This document shows, piece by piece, positions 32,899 to 44,649 of a stretch of DNA of 64,000 nt. Source of the DNA: Deroplatys truncata (lineage: Eukaryota > Arthropoda > Insecta > Mantodea > Mantidae); NCBI GenBank assembly GCA_030765065.1, contig CM060978.1, positions 54,774,421 to 54,838,420 on the forward strand. Reading direction: 5' to 3'. The first letter of the stretch is position 1, and the number at the start of each line of letters is the position of its first letter. The position numbers and the translations under genes were made by a program. The notes below the pieces were generated by a model. It saw only the letters and a list, made by a program, of their open reading frames with translations. It was not told where the DNA came from and did not search any database.

Positions 32899-33715
32899 TG
32901 TCGCAGTAATCTCTCGTGTTATCTTTTTTTACTTGGCGCCTGTTATTGTTTTACTATTTTGAATTTTGGGTTCTTTGTCCTCCGGCTAGCTATTATTACT
33001 CAGTCGAGCACATATCTCTAAGCAGGGCATGTAAACGGAAAGGAGTTGTTACTAAAAGATAAGACTGATAAAAGAATTTGTTTTCACACTTTTATTGCCA
33101 TCACACTTAATTACTAGTTCACATCTGTAATCTTTATACACGCCTGATTGAAACGGTTATATTTCCGAATATAATTACTGCCGTACGCTTACTTCACATT
33201 TTGTAACTAACTTTACGATGCGAGATTCTGTAGCATTGCGTAATGTGTACCTCGCGAGAGATTGCTGAGAACTGCGTAATGTGTACCTCGTGAATGATTC
33301 TGTAGAACTGTGTGATGCTTGCTTTTGGCTCAAGAATTTATACTCCATCACCCCGATATGCCTAAACATTATAATAGAGCTGCTATTGATTAATAAAGCG
33401 TGCCAACATTAGCGTCTGTTTTATAAGCCAATCATAATTACTAAAACATATGCTCTAGGGAAGATATTCCCTCCATTTCTAAAGAAAGGCACGCTACCCT
33501 GACGTCATTTGTTTCTCTCTTCTAAGTGATAAACAACTCACCCCATCGCTTCATTGTTACCCACTCCTATTGTCAGTTTCAGTGAGGCCGTGTAAACTTA
33601 TTTCCTAACAATGCTTATAGCTAACAAACATCTACAATCATTGTCATACAATAATGTTAATTTACACTACAATCACTCTGGCATTCACAGTGTTGTGATA
33701 TAAAATACTGCCTCA
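32899..33715 (-). mobile_element. Solo LTR of an LTR retrotransposon
   Basis: Termini TG...CA flanked by the 4-bp duplication ACCT on both sides. It is the same LTR family as 59552-60446 and 43546-44375. A TATA-like box and an AATAAA signal are present in the minus sense, and a short unit around CGCAGTTCTC/GGTACACA is repeated in tandem in the transcribed part. No internal region remains, as after LTR-LTR recombination. It looks whole as an LTR. A 4-bp duplication suits Gypsy-type elements. Confidence 0.85.
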
Positions 33716-33805
33716 ACCTACACTGTGCCAACAGATGAATCAAAATAACTGTATCCTGCTTCAAAATTTTATTCATATTCTGTTCAGTAAATTATTAAAA
33801 TAAGT

Positions 33806-33965
33806 AACATGCAGCTTAGTTGATTAGAGCAACAGTATAGAAACCCGAAGATCCGTGTTTCAAATTCCAGCTATGGCACTGAATTTTTCAGTCTGATTCT
33901 ACCTTTTCAACTTGATTTACCCTATCTTTATGCAAAGTGCAACAAATTGAAATCACAAAAATTTA
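33806..33965 (+). mobile_element. tRNA-derived SINE (family S), plus
   Basis: CAGCTTAGTTGATTAGAGCA (A box), GTTTCAAATTCCAGC (B box), then GGCACTGAATTTTTCAGTC and GATTCTACCTTTTCAACTT. Confidence 0.75.
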
Positions 33966-35253
33966 CAGTTCCAACATCCCATGCCACTCATGTTAAAGAG
34001 ATGACAAAAGAAAATCTCATTTCCCCCTTTCTGCTCCTTGCTTGAATGTCTCTGTAAACCAAGATCATCACTATCAAACAAATCATTGCCCCACTTGCAT
34101 TTTCAGAAGTCAGTGTTTGGGTGAAAAATTCAGTCTAAAAGCTTTTCATTTTATCATACTTATTTGTACATTTTACATACAGCTTCACCAGCCAGTGAAG
34201 TGAGAATGGTTAAACGAAAAAGATGAAAGAAAAATAACGCCCAAAATAAAAGAAGAGCTGTGCAATGCGTCCAGGTGCATTTGGATTCCTAGCATCTTTG
34301 CAAGATGTTCAAGCTGCATCTATTATACAATAGGTATAAAAATCCATTCAACAGACAACAGAGAAATTGGAAGATTTGAACACATGCTGAAGAAACATCT
34401 CACACTGGAGCAGGATTTTTGACTCAACCTTTAGAGGAAAAGAACAACAAAAATTTAAAAGAAACAATTTATTTACAAAGAGAAGCTTTTAAAGTGTAGG
34501 TACCTTTTTTAGAGACACATGCATACCTTTTAAGCCTGAGACGAGGACTCTCCATGGGTAATCCTTCCCATAAGATGACAGATTACCTCTCACTAAGATG
34601 TAAGGCATGGATTCTCAACTTCAGGCCTCGTTTCTGGTGAAACAAACAATTCCTAATGTGGCACACGATTAGCAAATGACACACTTATCCGACCCAATAG
34701 CATTCTGCTGACCAGAAAAAGGTGGTTAAAAATAAACCATGAATTTTTCCAATTAAAGAAGCAAAATTTTTGCTTTAGATAAAAACAAATGTTCAGTTTC
34801 TTTTAGATCGCTGCCAGTAGGTCGGAATATGAAAGATATTAAGGTGGATGTAGCGTGCAGATTATGTTGCATTAAGTACAGTATGCAAACCCTCTGTCCA
34901 GTATTGGATTACCATATCCTGAAGCCACGTCAGCAAATTCAGTAAACCTTTAGGAAAACTGTAAGTGGACCAACAATTACCACAAAGAAATCGGTATATT
35001 TTACTTACATTACATCAGCACAATTTCCGCAAGCCTGAATGCAATGCAATACTATGCTGGAAGATTTATTGCCACTGTTTTGTTGACTCATACATACAAT
35101 TTAAGTTTACAGCTGCTTTTGGCAAAAGCACTTTCGCTGAAATGTGCTAAAGCATGTTTTCACAATGTAAACAATATGACTGCCACATAACATTCAAGCA
35201 GAAAGCAAAAGCACTTTCAAGCACAATTTATTTATTTGTGCTTAGCCACAAAC
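33966..35253. other. No recognisable feature
   Basis: About 1.3 kb of AT-rich sequence with no recognisable ORF, terminal repeat or pol III box. Confidence 0.45.
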
Positions 35254-35255
35254 TA

Positions 35256-36292
35256 CTGTCCATTCCAAACCAGAGTTCCCTCTGATGTAAACAGAAGCAC
35301 ATGCTTCTGCTTGTTACGAACCCAAGAACACACTCTTATGCCAACGTAAATAGTTCCTTAATACATGTATTGTATCATGAAATATCAAGGCAGGGAAGGT
35401 ATAGAACTGCACATTGTATTGCGGTTATAATAACTCATTGTTAAAGGTAATGGATATGTACTAGCTGTTAAGAGATTACAAAATATGTTTTTCGTCTGCT
35501 GTTGCGCTAACGCCGAGAGTATCTTGCTTTAATACCAACCGTATGCACGACTGCCATTCTCTTGCATATACAAGAAATGCAGCAATGAATTCCCAGAGGT
35601 GCTATCTGAGTACCGAAAAACACTTAACACAGGAAATATGATAAGCAAACAGTCATTCATAATATGCTAACACACATATGCTCAGCTCAGGTCAAATCTT
35701 GTGATTTACTCAGTTGGTATTTGAGTTCACATGGCAGAGGAAAGTGCGTGTATTGCGAATAAACTGTTCAAACACAAAAACGGGAAACAGTTAAAAAGTG
35801 GCGAAAAACAAACCGCTCTTCATATATTCAACTCACTATTAGATAAATACCCGACACTTGCATTAGTGCATATTACAAAACTAATATCGGATTTTACAGG
35901 TGATTCAAAATGTGGGAACTTGTTTTAAGTGCGACAGTGCTGTGAATTTTGGATAAGCTTGTTATCATTTTGGAGAGTAGTTCTGATTCCGATATGGCAG
36001 CTGAGTCATCTTCGGAGGATTTGGATTTGGCTGTTGCACTTTTGCCCGAGGATTGTGATTAATGTAAGTAAAATGTTCATTGCCGCATACTTATAAAATT
36101 GATTGTTACCTCAGGTTGCATTTTGAACTATGATTCTCACGCAGGGCGCATGTTTATAGATTTAAATAGTGTTCAACAAGCACGTGGGAGGGGAACAAGT
36201 AGCCATTAGAGGTGGGGATTGCGAACTACTTTCGCACGGATAATACAAAGAGTTTGTTTTCAGTGAAAGACACTCTGGTTTGGAATGGACAG
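35256..36292 (+). mobile_element. TA-flanked nonautonomous DNA transposon C2
   Basis: CTGTCCATTCCAAACCAGAG and its inverse CTCTGGTTTGGAATGGACAG at the ends, TA on both sides. 1037 bp, collinear with C1. Near-perfect terminal repeats suggest relative youth. Confidence 0.9.
35731..35928 (+). pseudogene. KYP-domain transposase N-terminus in C2
   Basis: 65-residue open frame MAEESACIANKLFKHKNGKQ ... NSLLDKYPTLALVHITKL, ISDFTGDSK. It is the C2 counterpart of the degenerate ORF in C1 and keeps the frame where C1 has a stop. No catalytic part follows. Confidence 0.5.
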
Positions 36293-36439
36293 TAGGTAAT
36301 CGCTTGGAATCAAGGCTGCTTCTTCACTATGCCATAACCAGAAAAACAAATATAAAACACATAATTTATAGTCCTTACAATCTAGGAGCCCTTATCTTGT
36401 CTTATACAATACGGATTTCCATCATTGCTCCGGACACAC

Positions 36440-37440
36440 TTCAGCTTTGGGTTTACTGTGCTACCTGTATCATTTTAAAGCCAATTCATTATGCCTGCAC
36501 CATTTACCATGGAATACAGTCTTGTAACAGATGCAGTTTCAAATTCTTCTGGTTCTAAAAACATTTTCCCAAAAGCAATATATCTCCTGTAAGCCAAAGC
36601 CTCACAGGAGCATATAATGTGCTGGGCTGTTTCAGTTTCTTTCTTGCACAATCTGCAATCTAGTTACCATGAGACACTCCCATTAGGTTAGGATGCTTTT
36701 ACACATGAGCATCTCCTGTGAGAAATGCAATAATTGTTCTCAGCTGCAGTCTGTTACATTTAAGTGAACTTTCAGCTCTTTACTTACATGGTTTTCTAAT
36801 AAACAGTTTACCAGTTTCCTGGAGTTTTAAGCCAAGTTTTGATGATGATCTACCTTGGACTAGTTCTTATTAGCCTCTCTTACTAAACATCAAGATGTTC
36901 CTAGAGCTGGCTCTGGCCCAATAAATTGTGAAGCTGCTTGCAAGTTCATCAGCCCTTTCATTTCCCTATATGCCACTATGATCCAGCAACCTCATTCTGT
37001 TCTGCCAAGCTTGTGAACATGTTTGGCATTTAAAACCAGTCCTAACATTACCTTATGACTACTTAGAGCCGTAAGTGAAGCCTGGCCATCTGAGAAGAAA
37101 AAGATCTGTTTACTGTGTAAGCTCCCCTTATGTTTTCACGTTTGCATTGAATAATAGCAGTAACATATTCTCCCAAGGGAGAAACCTTTTTGCATCTTGT
37201 TCTTAGACCATATACTTGGATCCTGTTCCTGAGCCATATTTTGAGCAGTCTGTAAACCATATAAAAGTTTTCTCAAGAGTTTCTAGAGTTTTTTCGACCA
37301 ACATTCAGGATCAATAATGGCTCTGACATTTTTCATTAGGAGTCTTATCTAGTGGCCATTATATTTATTTTTAACTTTTTCTTCTACCTTTCCTAGGATT
37401 GGGAATTTAATCCCATTCCATGCCAAAGATATTTAAATTG
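36440..37440 (-). mobile_element. RNase H-type LINE remnant (family D)
   Basis: On the minus strand, frames in turn give WFTDCSKYGSGTGS (the DGS catalytic block of RNase H), VYGLRTRCKKVSPLGEYVTA, LVLNAKHVHKLGRTE, HSGI-GNERADELAS (last RNase H block) and FIGPEPALGTS. Then come CRLCKKETETAQHIICSCEA (zinc knuckle) and KMFLEPEEFETAS. This is the 3' half of an R1/Jockey/I-type LINE ORF2, the same family as 21072-22530. Many stops and frameshifts are present and no RT was found. Confidence 0.75.
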
Positions 37441-37716
37441 ATTCTGGCTATTTCCTTTGGTATTTTTAATAATAATTTTTTTTTACATGGATGGGTTACT
37501 GGTCCGTCGCATAACCCCCACTCTGGAGGACTGGGACTTTTAACTTTATACAAATATTTCCCTAACAACTTAATTTGTGAACTACTTTAAGCCTTCTCAT
37601 ATGGAATTAGTTTGTGTCAGATTTAACCAGCATTAGACGAGTTGATTAGGATCCCACTATTGGTTGACATGTGAGCACATGGCTGCATAGTACCGATCAT
37701 CACACACTCTATTTAA

Positions 37717-38500
37717 GGCTGGTTCACAACCAACAAGAACCAGAATGAGAACAAGAAAGTTGAAATACATGTATTCAAATGGGAGTGTTCACAATCAGCG
37801 GGAAGCCTTCAGGAACGGGAAAGAAGAGTTGCCCAACTTCTAACTTTCTCGTTATCGTTCCCAGGCACAGCAAATTAGATCCATACGGTGCATATTAGAC
37901 TCTTTCTAGAGATTATTCTAGGCGGCCGTGACATGAAACAGTCACTAGTGATCTCTGTAGTCGCAAGCTGAAAACATGAAACTGGAAGAAATTTTATTAG
38001 AAGTAATGTGTTTCCTGACCTCATCCCGACACCCGCAAATCCTCTAGTGAAAGGGTCATTTGTAGTTTGTTTATATGTAACTCAAAACTGGTTATTACCT
38101 AAAAAATAATGGCAAACGCTACATAAAACAGCAAAAACCAGTGGAAATTAAAAAAGGACAATAAACAACTTTAATGCATGCCATTAAATAAAGGAATGAA
38201 AGCTTGGCACTACTAGAGGGATCTGAAATGTAATGAATATGCATTTAGATAATGTTTACTCTATCGAATTTTGATGTTGGCTAACACGACTGTGTTGGCT
38301 AAGTTGGAAGCAGGTGAAAAAATATCATTGGTCAGTTAAAAGCAAATGAAATCCCAATGTGCAAAATTGACTTTCATTTTGTGATCGATATGATCGATAT
38401 GCATTCCTGTTCTCGTTACCGGGCTGTTGTGAATCAACATTTTGTATGGTGTATTGCTTCCCGTTCTCGTTTCTGTTCTCAGACGGTTGTGAACCAACCT
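37717..38500. mobile_element. PIF/Harbinger-like MITE
   Basis: AGGCTGGTTCACAACC at the left, inverted as GGTTGTGAACCAACCT at the right, with TTA directly outside both ends, the 3-bp duplication of PIF/Harbinger. GAACGGGAA and GAGAAC-type motifs recur near both ends. No ORF. 784 bp. Confidence 0.75.
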
Positions 38501-38920
38501 TTATTGTTATTCAACAATTGCTTTGACAGGTGTTAAATATACTTGGTTAAATAAAATAATCAGGGCATTAATTTCCACATTACAAAACACCGGAATATTG
38601 AATGCATGCCCTAAGTTTTCCTCTTTTTCTACAGGAACAATTTCTTAACAATGCTTTCTTCACTGCATTTGTTTAAATTGTTAGTAATCTCCCCTGACCT
38701 GACATACAATCATCTTTGTGTCAAATTGACCCTCCCCCGGAGAAATCTACTCTAGGCGACTACGGGTTGCACTAAAGGAAGGTTGACGTCTACGAGAACA
38801 ATAGTGAAATGAGTATGGTGGTGCTTTGTAAAGGAGACGTAAAGATCAAGAAGAAAGGGCACAGTTAATTTGATTCACGTAGTACATCGGCGAATGTGGT
38901 CGTCGACTGCGCAGGCGCCG
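38501..38920. other. No gene; rising CpG toward a candidate promoter
   Basis: Noncoding. The last 150 bases are less AT-rich and contain several CpGs leading into the site at 38933. Confidence 0.35.
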
Positions 38921-38981
38921 GTTCAGTCCCAGCTCTGCTCATCGTGCAGTGGACGAAGCTGAAGTTAGTCTTTCTTCAACG
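38920..38981 (+). promoter_or_regulatory. Candidate arthropod core promoter and noncoding first exon
   Basis: TTCAGTC at 38932-38938 fits the arthropod initiator (TCAGT). GGACG begins 26 bases after the initiator A, one base from ideal DPE spacing. The CpG-rich context (CGTCGACTGCGCAGGCGCCG) stands out from the AT-rich flanks. A donor follows (CAACG|GTGAGG at 38981/38982), giving a first exon of about 47 bases without ATG. Prediction from motifs only; no downstream exon was assigned. Confidence 0.35.
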
Positions 38982-38999
38982 GTGAGGAATTTCACGAGG

Positions 39000-39740
39000 A
39001 AAACAGCAGGGCAACATTTAGGCAGAAGGCATTGCGGATAGTGTTTCTAAATTCCTTTTGGTTTAACTTATTCAAAATTATCTTTAGTAATTATTAACCG
39101 GGAAAGATTGATCATGCGAAATATAGACTTATTGGTGTTCTAAATTTGAAATATATCGGTAAATGTGAGAGCAGGAAGCAAGTATTTAATAATTGTAATT
39201 TAATTCAATGGATTGAAGCCGTAAAGAATTTAAAGAATTGTGGAAGAATAAGGGTTTCTGAAATTGCAATTATGTATTTTATAGAAGTGTTAAGTTATTA
39301 AATGAAAGAAATTCGGCTTTATTAATTAATTTATTTAATATATTGTCAAGTAGTAATCTGCCATCATTCCTACTTTAATCCTCTTCCTATTGGGACAGAA
39401 ACACATGTTTCATCTTCAAGTTCCTGGAGGCATTTCATATTTTCTGCTCTTGAAATTCCATCTTGTAATCAAACCCTTACCTAACACTATATACATACAA
39501 CTAATAAAATATTGAGTCAGTACTCAAGAAATGCAGAGGATTAATTAGCAATGTAGGATGAACCACAATACCATATTTTACCTCTGTATTCCATGAAATA
39601 TATTGTGATGACATAATCATGCAACAGGAACAATTGACATTTAAGCTGCTCACTCAGTTCATTCACATGTTCAACGTATTCGTTAATTTCAGGAGAATGA
39701 AATATGTGAACACTCCACTAACTAAATAAAAATTGAGCAT
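39000..39740. other. No recognisable feature
   Basis: Intron-like AT-rich DNA downstream of the candidate donor. Confidence 0.4.
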
Positions 39741-39798
39741 AACCCTTATGTGTCGACCAATGTGGCCTAAAGTTGAAAAATCGCTCTAAAATTGAAAA

Positions 39799-39870
39799 CA
39801 CAGTGAAACTTGTGTAATTTGAATATGAAGAGCCGAAGAAAATATGCAAATTATCCAAGAATTTGAATTT
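39799..39870 (+). repeat. Possible pogo/Tigger-like terminal repeat
   Basis: CAGTGAAACTTGTGTAATTT followed by GAATATGAAG, then TGCAAATTATCCAAGAATTT, has the layout of pogo/Tigger ends (CAGT-AACCTC-TAATTCGAA). No matching right end was found. Confidence 0.35.
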
Positions 39871-40153
39871 AAAAAAAATGGTACACGCAATTTATGTATT
39901 CTGATGTCAGCAGAGTATATTATACAATAATACAAAAAAATACAATACAGTAGCAACAGCAGCACACAATGATAGACCTAAGGATGTCATGAATCATTCT
40001 GACAAACTCTGTACACCAAGAGAATAAAGTAGGCATAAACAAATCACCGGTTGTATCACTCCGCGACCATGTGCATTCCAAATGAGGTTACGCCCACCCT
40101 CCATCAGGTATCAGTAGTTAATTAATTACATTCAGTTTATTGAACACATTTAC

Positions 40154-40560
40154 CTATATGGTAACTATGAGTTTTTTCACCACTAGGGCATATTTATTCA
40201 CTCTAAAAAACATACAGGTTCGTTTTAAATTTGGGACGTCCGGATCAGAGTTAACTGCAAACAGCGCTTTGTTTAAGTTGAGGGGTTCATTGTTAACAAA
40301 GAACTGGTGAACTTTTCTGCGGATTGCTGACCTCACAAATTCATCACAAACAACATCCAGCACTCGTCTTGCAACGTGGTCTCTTCTTGCCAGGAGTTCT
40401 AACCTCACCAACTGTGGATTTTTCTTTGCGTGCGCTGTAAACACTTGTAATTGACACACCAGTAAACTCAGATGTTAATTTCACCACATCATCGATAGCT
40501 AGTTCTGGATATTTCTCACAGAACTTGTTATACATGTTCAAAACTATTATCTTCTCTCCA
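40154..40560 (-). pseudogene. KYP-family transposase fragment
   Basis: Two overlapping minus frames. The first reads VLNMYNKFCEKYPELAIDDV, VKLTSEFTGVSITSVYSARK and VRTPGKKRPRCKTS. The second continues RRVLDVVCDEFVRSAIRRKV, HQFFVNNEPLNLNKALFAV and NSDPDVPNLKRTCMFFRVN. One frameshift near 40400 separates them. This is the clearest copy of the N-terminal domain and linker shared with five other loci here. The catalytic DDE domain is not seen. Confidence 0.6.
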
Positions 40561-40631
40561 CTTCATATGTTGTATGTTTAACGACACCGGTTATTTCCGC
40601 CATGTTGGTACATACTGAGTGTTTTGATTTT

Positions 40632-40905
40632 TCCTCCCTGGTGGTACCGTGCTAGCCTCTAGTTCCCAAGGTCGCGGGTTCAAACCCAGCGGAGGGCAAT
40701 GGATTTTTTCGGGCGTAAAAATCCATAGCATGGCTTCCTTCGGAAGGGAAGCAAAGCCAGTGTTCCCGTGTCGTAGATTTACGGCACGTAAAAGAACCTC
40801 AAGCCTGATAGAGGCCTCTGAGCAAAATTACCGGTCTTTCACGCCCAATATGGAATGGGACGCTAAGAACCATAGTAGTTAAAGAGCATCCATAAATAAA
40901 AACTC
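40632..40905 (+). mobile_element. tRNA-derived SINE, second family
   Basis: CCTGGTGGTACCGTGCTAGC (A box), GTCGCGGGTTCAAACCCAGC (B box), then a conserved central part with GTAGATTTACGGCACGTAAA and AGAACCTC, ending in AATAAAAACTCAATTTCAAT. The core with GTAAAAGAAC is typical of arthropod SINEs. It is complete from boxes to tail. Confidence 0.8.
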
Positions 40906-41789
40906 AATTTCAATTTCATTTCCCCTTCTACCAGTTCCAGCAACCAATTAGCGCTGTTACAAATTTAGTAATGCTAGTTACAAATTAATTTATTTATCAT
41001 TTGACATATTGAGTTGAACTACGCTTAGTACTCAATAGTTTGTGCTTTATGAAATTAATGAGCTTCAAACCTTAGTATTTAGTAACACTTTTCAAGGAAC
41101 TATTTAGAGGGCGGAAGCAACAAGGAAACCATGAAGAAGGCACACTGCGGTCAAAACGCACAAGGTTTTGTTTATGCTTACTTTGACCTCTTGATGAACA
41201 TAGTTTAGGTTTACCATGAGTACATCATGTATAGAGTGTTGCAGTACAAGAGTGTATGTTTTCTAAGAGATGCATAAGCCTTGTTGATATCTGAACTGTA
41301 TTTGAGCTCTTCTATCGCTGCAGTTGCTGATTCTACAAATTCCTCTCAGAGATGTTCTCGTTTGGAGCACAGTACACAGCCAACCTGAGAAGTATCAATT
41401 ACCATGTCTTTCTCACTTCTTGAAAGCAGAAGCGCTAACTGTACAACATTTCAGTTTTGTAATTAGAAGTTTGCCCATTGTCATAGTAGAGTCCCCTCTT
41501 GCCCTACCACATTCATAACTTAGCGTTCACTACAGAGATTTTTTTCTTTGAATTAAAATTATATTTGAATAAAAGATGATATTTATACACTGTTTATATA
41601 GAAAATTCAAGGGGATAAAGAAAAAGCTTAAGTTAAGAGTAATTCAAATTTAAAATGTTCAGTTACCCATGTTTCACCACATTATGCCATTTACACTTAT
41701 TCATGTACATTATAACTCAATCTGTGCAAATGTAAGCAATCATACCTGACTTAATGCTGATTTAGAAAAAAAAGCAATTCACTAAGAAA
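40906..41789. other. No recognisable feature
   Basis: AT-rich, no recognisable coding or repeat content. Confidence 0.4.
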
Positions 41790-42131
41790 ATGGTTTATTT
41801 GCTGTCAGGACAGCAGTTGTCACTGCAGCTTGACTGCATCGAGCAGAGCGAGCCTACTGCAGTAGCAGAAACGCCACAAAACTTCGCAAACAGGAATACC
41901 ACAACGGAGCCCTCGCCTGAGATTCTTCAGAAGCTGGAGGATGTGCAGGCAGAGCTTCTCAACATCACTACAAAACTGGCCCAAATGGAGGAAGCACTCG
42001 ACTACCTTCAAGAGAACCACCATTCCATAGTACTAGCAGCTAAACTAATACCAGGACTTTGTAATATACGAACTATAACGCCATGCGACTTAGAGGAACA
42101 TTACCTGAACATCAGAAGGCTCATCAAGTAG
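41790..42131 (+). CDS. Unrecognised ORF, possible exon or retroelement piece
   Basis: 113 codons. The balanced part begins after TTTGCTGTCAG at 41799-41809, which looks like a splice acceptor. It is rich in E, Q and L with a coiled-coil pattern (ILQKLEDVQAELLNITTKLA, QMEEALDYLQENH). The following 0.5 kb (to 42660) is also less AT-rich and carries GCCG|GTGAGT near 42505, a donor-like site. I cannot name a family. Host exon and retroelement gag-like piece are both possible. Confidence 0.3.
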   Translation: MVYLLSGQQLSLQLDCIEQSEPTAVAETPQNFANRNTTTEPSPEILQKLEDVQAELLNITTKLAQMEEALDYLQENHHSIVLAAKLIPGLCNIRTITPCDLEEHYLNIRRLIK

Positions 42132-42576
42132 GAGGTAGCAGCCCTCCAGATGACGCTCTAAACAAAGGACTGCCAAAGGAACAAGACAAGCCCCCATGGG
42201 GGCCCACAGAGAGTGCTCCGGCCACTCACAACTGAGGACGTCGGAAGCCAGGTAACCACCCTACAATCCTGACATACATCCACTCAAACTTCATACACTT
42301 TCTCACCCTAAATTCCCAAGGGCGCAAGTAGGACCTCGGTCATGCTTGCGTTCTGGCACCTTCCTTCACCCGGCTTAGGTCCATGCAGCTGGCCATTACC
42401 TATCAGCTTGAATCCGCAGGTGCTTAATGCGGTACTGCCTCACCTTCACACTTGACTTTTCCCTCTCCGGTGGAGGAGTTTTTAGTGGATATGCCGATTT
42501 GCCGGTGAGTCCCACACTCTCAGTCCCAACTCCCATCGGGGCTAGGTTAGTGATTAAATCATTTTCTCCTCCACTC

Positions 42577-42592
42577 GGGGGGGGGGGGGGGG
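42577..42592. repeat. Run of 16 G
   Basis: Uninterrupted poly-G, flanked by CTCCTCCACTC and AAATGGGGCCC. Confidence 0.95.
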
Positions 42593-42739
42593 AAATGGGG
42601 CCCATTCTTAAGAGCCTTTATATAATGTTTTTTTTTTTAGGACAAAACCATTTTGAATGACTGCTTCTTTTACTTAGAGTGGTGTTCATTATTTTGATGT
42701 TACTATAAAGAAGAATCCTGAAGGAATTGAAAAAAAAAA

Positions 42740-43329
42740 AAAACTACAAAAAGAGAGAAGAGTTTTCAATTTGGGTAGTTTCACTGTCAAAATCAGATGG
42801 TAAAACAGGTTCTTGAACTACATTATGGATTGGTTATAGTTTTTGACAGTCAAGGGTCCACATAACTAAGTCTTTCCAAACAAAAATATCAGTATTGGAA
42901 ACAGAACGTGTTACCTGCAAATCAAGACACTCGCAGGTAACTAGTTTGCAACTAGTTTGCTGCAGAGTGGCTTCTGCATTGCTTTCTTCCTCTTCTGAGT
43001 CAGACAACTTGAAATATCATCAAAGAATTCATTGAAAATTGACATTATTTCACCGTCTGTCAGTATTCATTTTGATGCCATCTTCATATATCATGCAAAA
43101 AACTCTAAAAAGTTAAAACTACTTACACATTCATGTGTGCATCATAAACTTGTGGCTGGGAATCCCCCTTGAAACAAATTTTAACAGGCTACAAATGCTG
43201 TCCTTACACACTGTTTACATCTGATGGTGCAAAGCATTAGATCCAGCCACAAACGCTCAGATGGTAACTAACATTACCTCATCTCTGAATGCTTGTAGTT
43301 ATGAACACATTCCGACCACAAAGGGTTAA
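42740..43329 (-). mobile_element. piggyBac-like 5' end and N-terminal remnant
   Basis: On the minus strand TTAA (43326-43329) is followed by CCCTTTGTGGTCGGAATG, a piggyBac-type terminus. About 240 bases in comes MASK, a stop, then LTDGEIMSIFNEFFDDISS, an acidic N-terminus with the layout of piggyBac transposases. VWKDLVMWTLD and PIHNVVQEPVLPSDF follow in another frame. The catalytic part and the other terminus are absent. Confidence 0.45.
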
Positions 43330-43464
43330 AAAAAAGCTTCCTACAGCTATTTCAATCTTCATAACCTTTCTTCTAAGTCAGCAACTTGTTGCACACCTTA
43401 TCCCAAGCATCTTAAGCTTCCATGGGGCCTGGATTAATTTCCATACCACCTATTATTAATAGCA

Positions 43465-43545
43465 CAACTTCACAACACTGAATTTTCAAATCTGATTCAA
43501 CTTTCCAACTCAGTGGTTACACATGGCTAGTGTGGAAGAACAATT
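43465..43545 (+). mobile_element. SINE (family S) 3' part, interrupted by an LTR
   Basis: CACTGAATTTTCAAATCTGA, TTCAACTTTCC and GCTAGTGTGGAAGAACAATT match the SINE body and tail. The solo LTR begins directly after the tail sequence and duplicates AATT of it. Confidence 0.6.
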
Positions 43546-44375
43546 TGATGCAGTAATTTGTATCACAAATTACTTAAATGTAAATAATGATTGTAATATG
43601 AATATGCATTTTTATGTGACATTGATTTGAGATGTTTATTGATTGTAATTATTGTTGAGAAGTAAGTTTATACTGCCTTACTGAAACTGACAATAATAGC
43701 GTGCAATAATGCAGCGAGGGGGTGAGCTGTTTATCATTATTGGAAACGAGGAAGTTACGTAATGTTGGCGCGTTGAGAATCTTCTGGAACATTTCCCTAG
43801 AGCATATGTATTCATAATTTTCATTGGATATTAAAAATAGACGCTAATGTTGGCGCATTTTATTAGCCAATAGCAGCTCAGTTATAATCTTTAGGCATAT
43901 CTGGGTGAAAGTGTATAAAAGGTAGGTTAGAGGTAAAGACCCCGTCAGTTCGTCGAAAATATTTTGTATGATACACGTCGCCTTCAGTCCAGCAGAAATA
44001 TTACACGTCGGCTATAGATTCACAAGTTACGCGTAGCAGAATTATGAAAAATCTAAAGTGTTGTAAAGGTAATTATACAAAAGGTTGAAGTACGTGGATT
44101 AAAAGTGATCAGTAAGAAGTTATTATAACAGTTTCAGTTTGGCGAGTGTCAAGATCAATGTGTAAATGTGATAGTTAACGTGTTCGACAATAAAAGTATA
44201 AAACAAATTTCTTCATCAGTGTTATCTTTGGATAAAAGATTCCTTTCCGTTTACACAACCTGTATAAAGATAAGTGCTCGACCCAAAAAAAAATAATAGC
44301 TAGCCGGAGGACAGTAAACCAAAATTGAATAAAATAACAGTCGCATTCTTTCAAACAAACATTAATACTACCGCA
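43546..44375 (+). mobile_element. Solo LTR of an LTR retrotransposon
   Basis: TGATGCAG...ACCGCA flanked by AATT on both sides (43542-43545 and 44376-44379). Collinear with 59552-60446 and 32899-33715, with TATA-like GTGTATAAAAGG near 43912 and AATAAAAG near 44189. It is the most diverged of the three. No internal region remains. It is inserted in a SINE. Confidence 0.85.
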
Positions 44376-44649
44376 AATTGCTAACACCAGATGGAGCTAC
44401 AAACCTAACAAAGAATCACGTCACAAAATGGCTTCAACGCGTGAAGTAAACACACATACACAAACATTACAAGTAATTACACCGCAAATTGGGTCCCAAA
44501 TGTGGGGCTTAACAAATTAAATAATATTACAAGTAAAAACCACCTTCAAATTACAATTATCAAAACATTAAAGTGTCTCAAATTGGTGTTTAAACATACT
44601 GAGAAGCGTTTATCCGAGCAACTTCCCTTCTCAGACAGCATTTTTAGAA

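Noticed and set aside
33175-33369. ORFs beginning MFRHIGV at 33175 (minus) and 59898 (plus)
   Set aside because: Both lie in the tandem part of solo LTRs; the repeated RYT-S units reflect a DNA tandem repeat, not a protein domain.
42396-42605. Pro-rich minus ORF beginning MGPISPPPPPSGG
   Set aside because: Proline run comes from the 16-G homopolymer on the other strand.
39744-43329. A single 3.6 kb piggyBac element from CCCTTATGTGTCGACC to the TTAA at 43329
   Set aside because: The left sequence is preceded by ATAA and not TTAA, the match is partial, and the interval contains unrelated elements; only the right end is kept.
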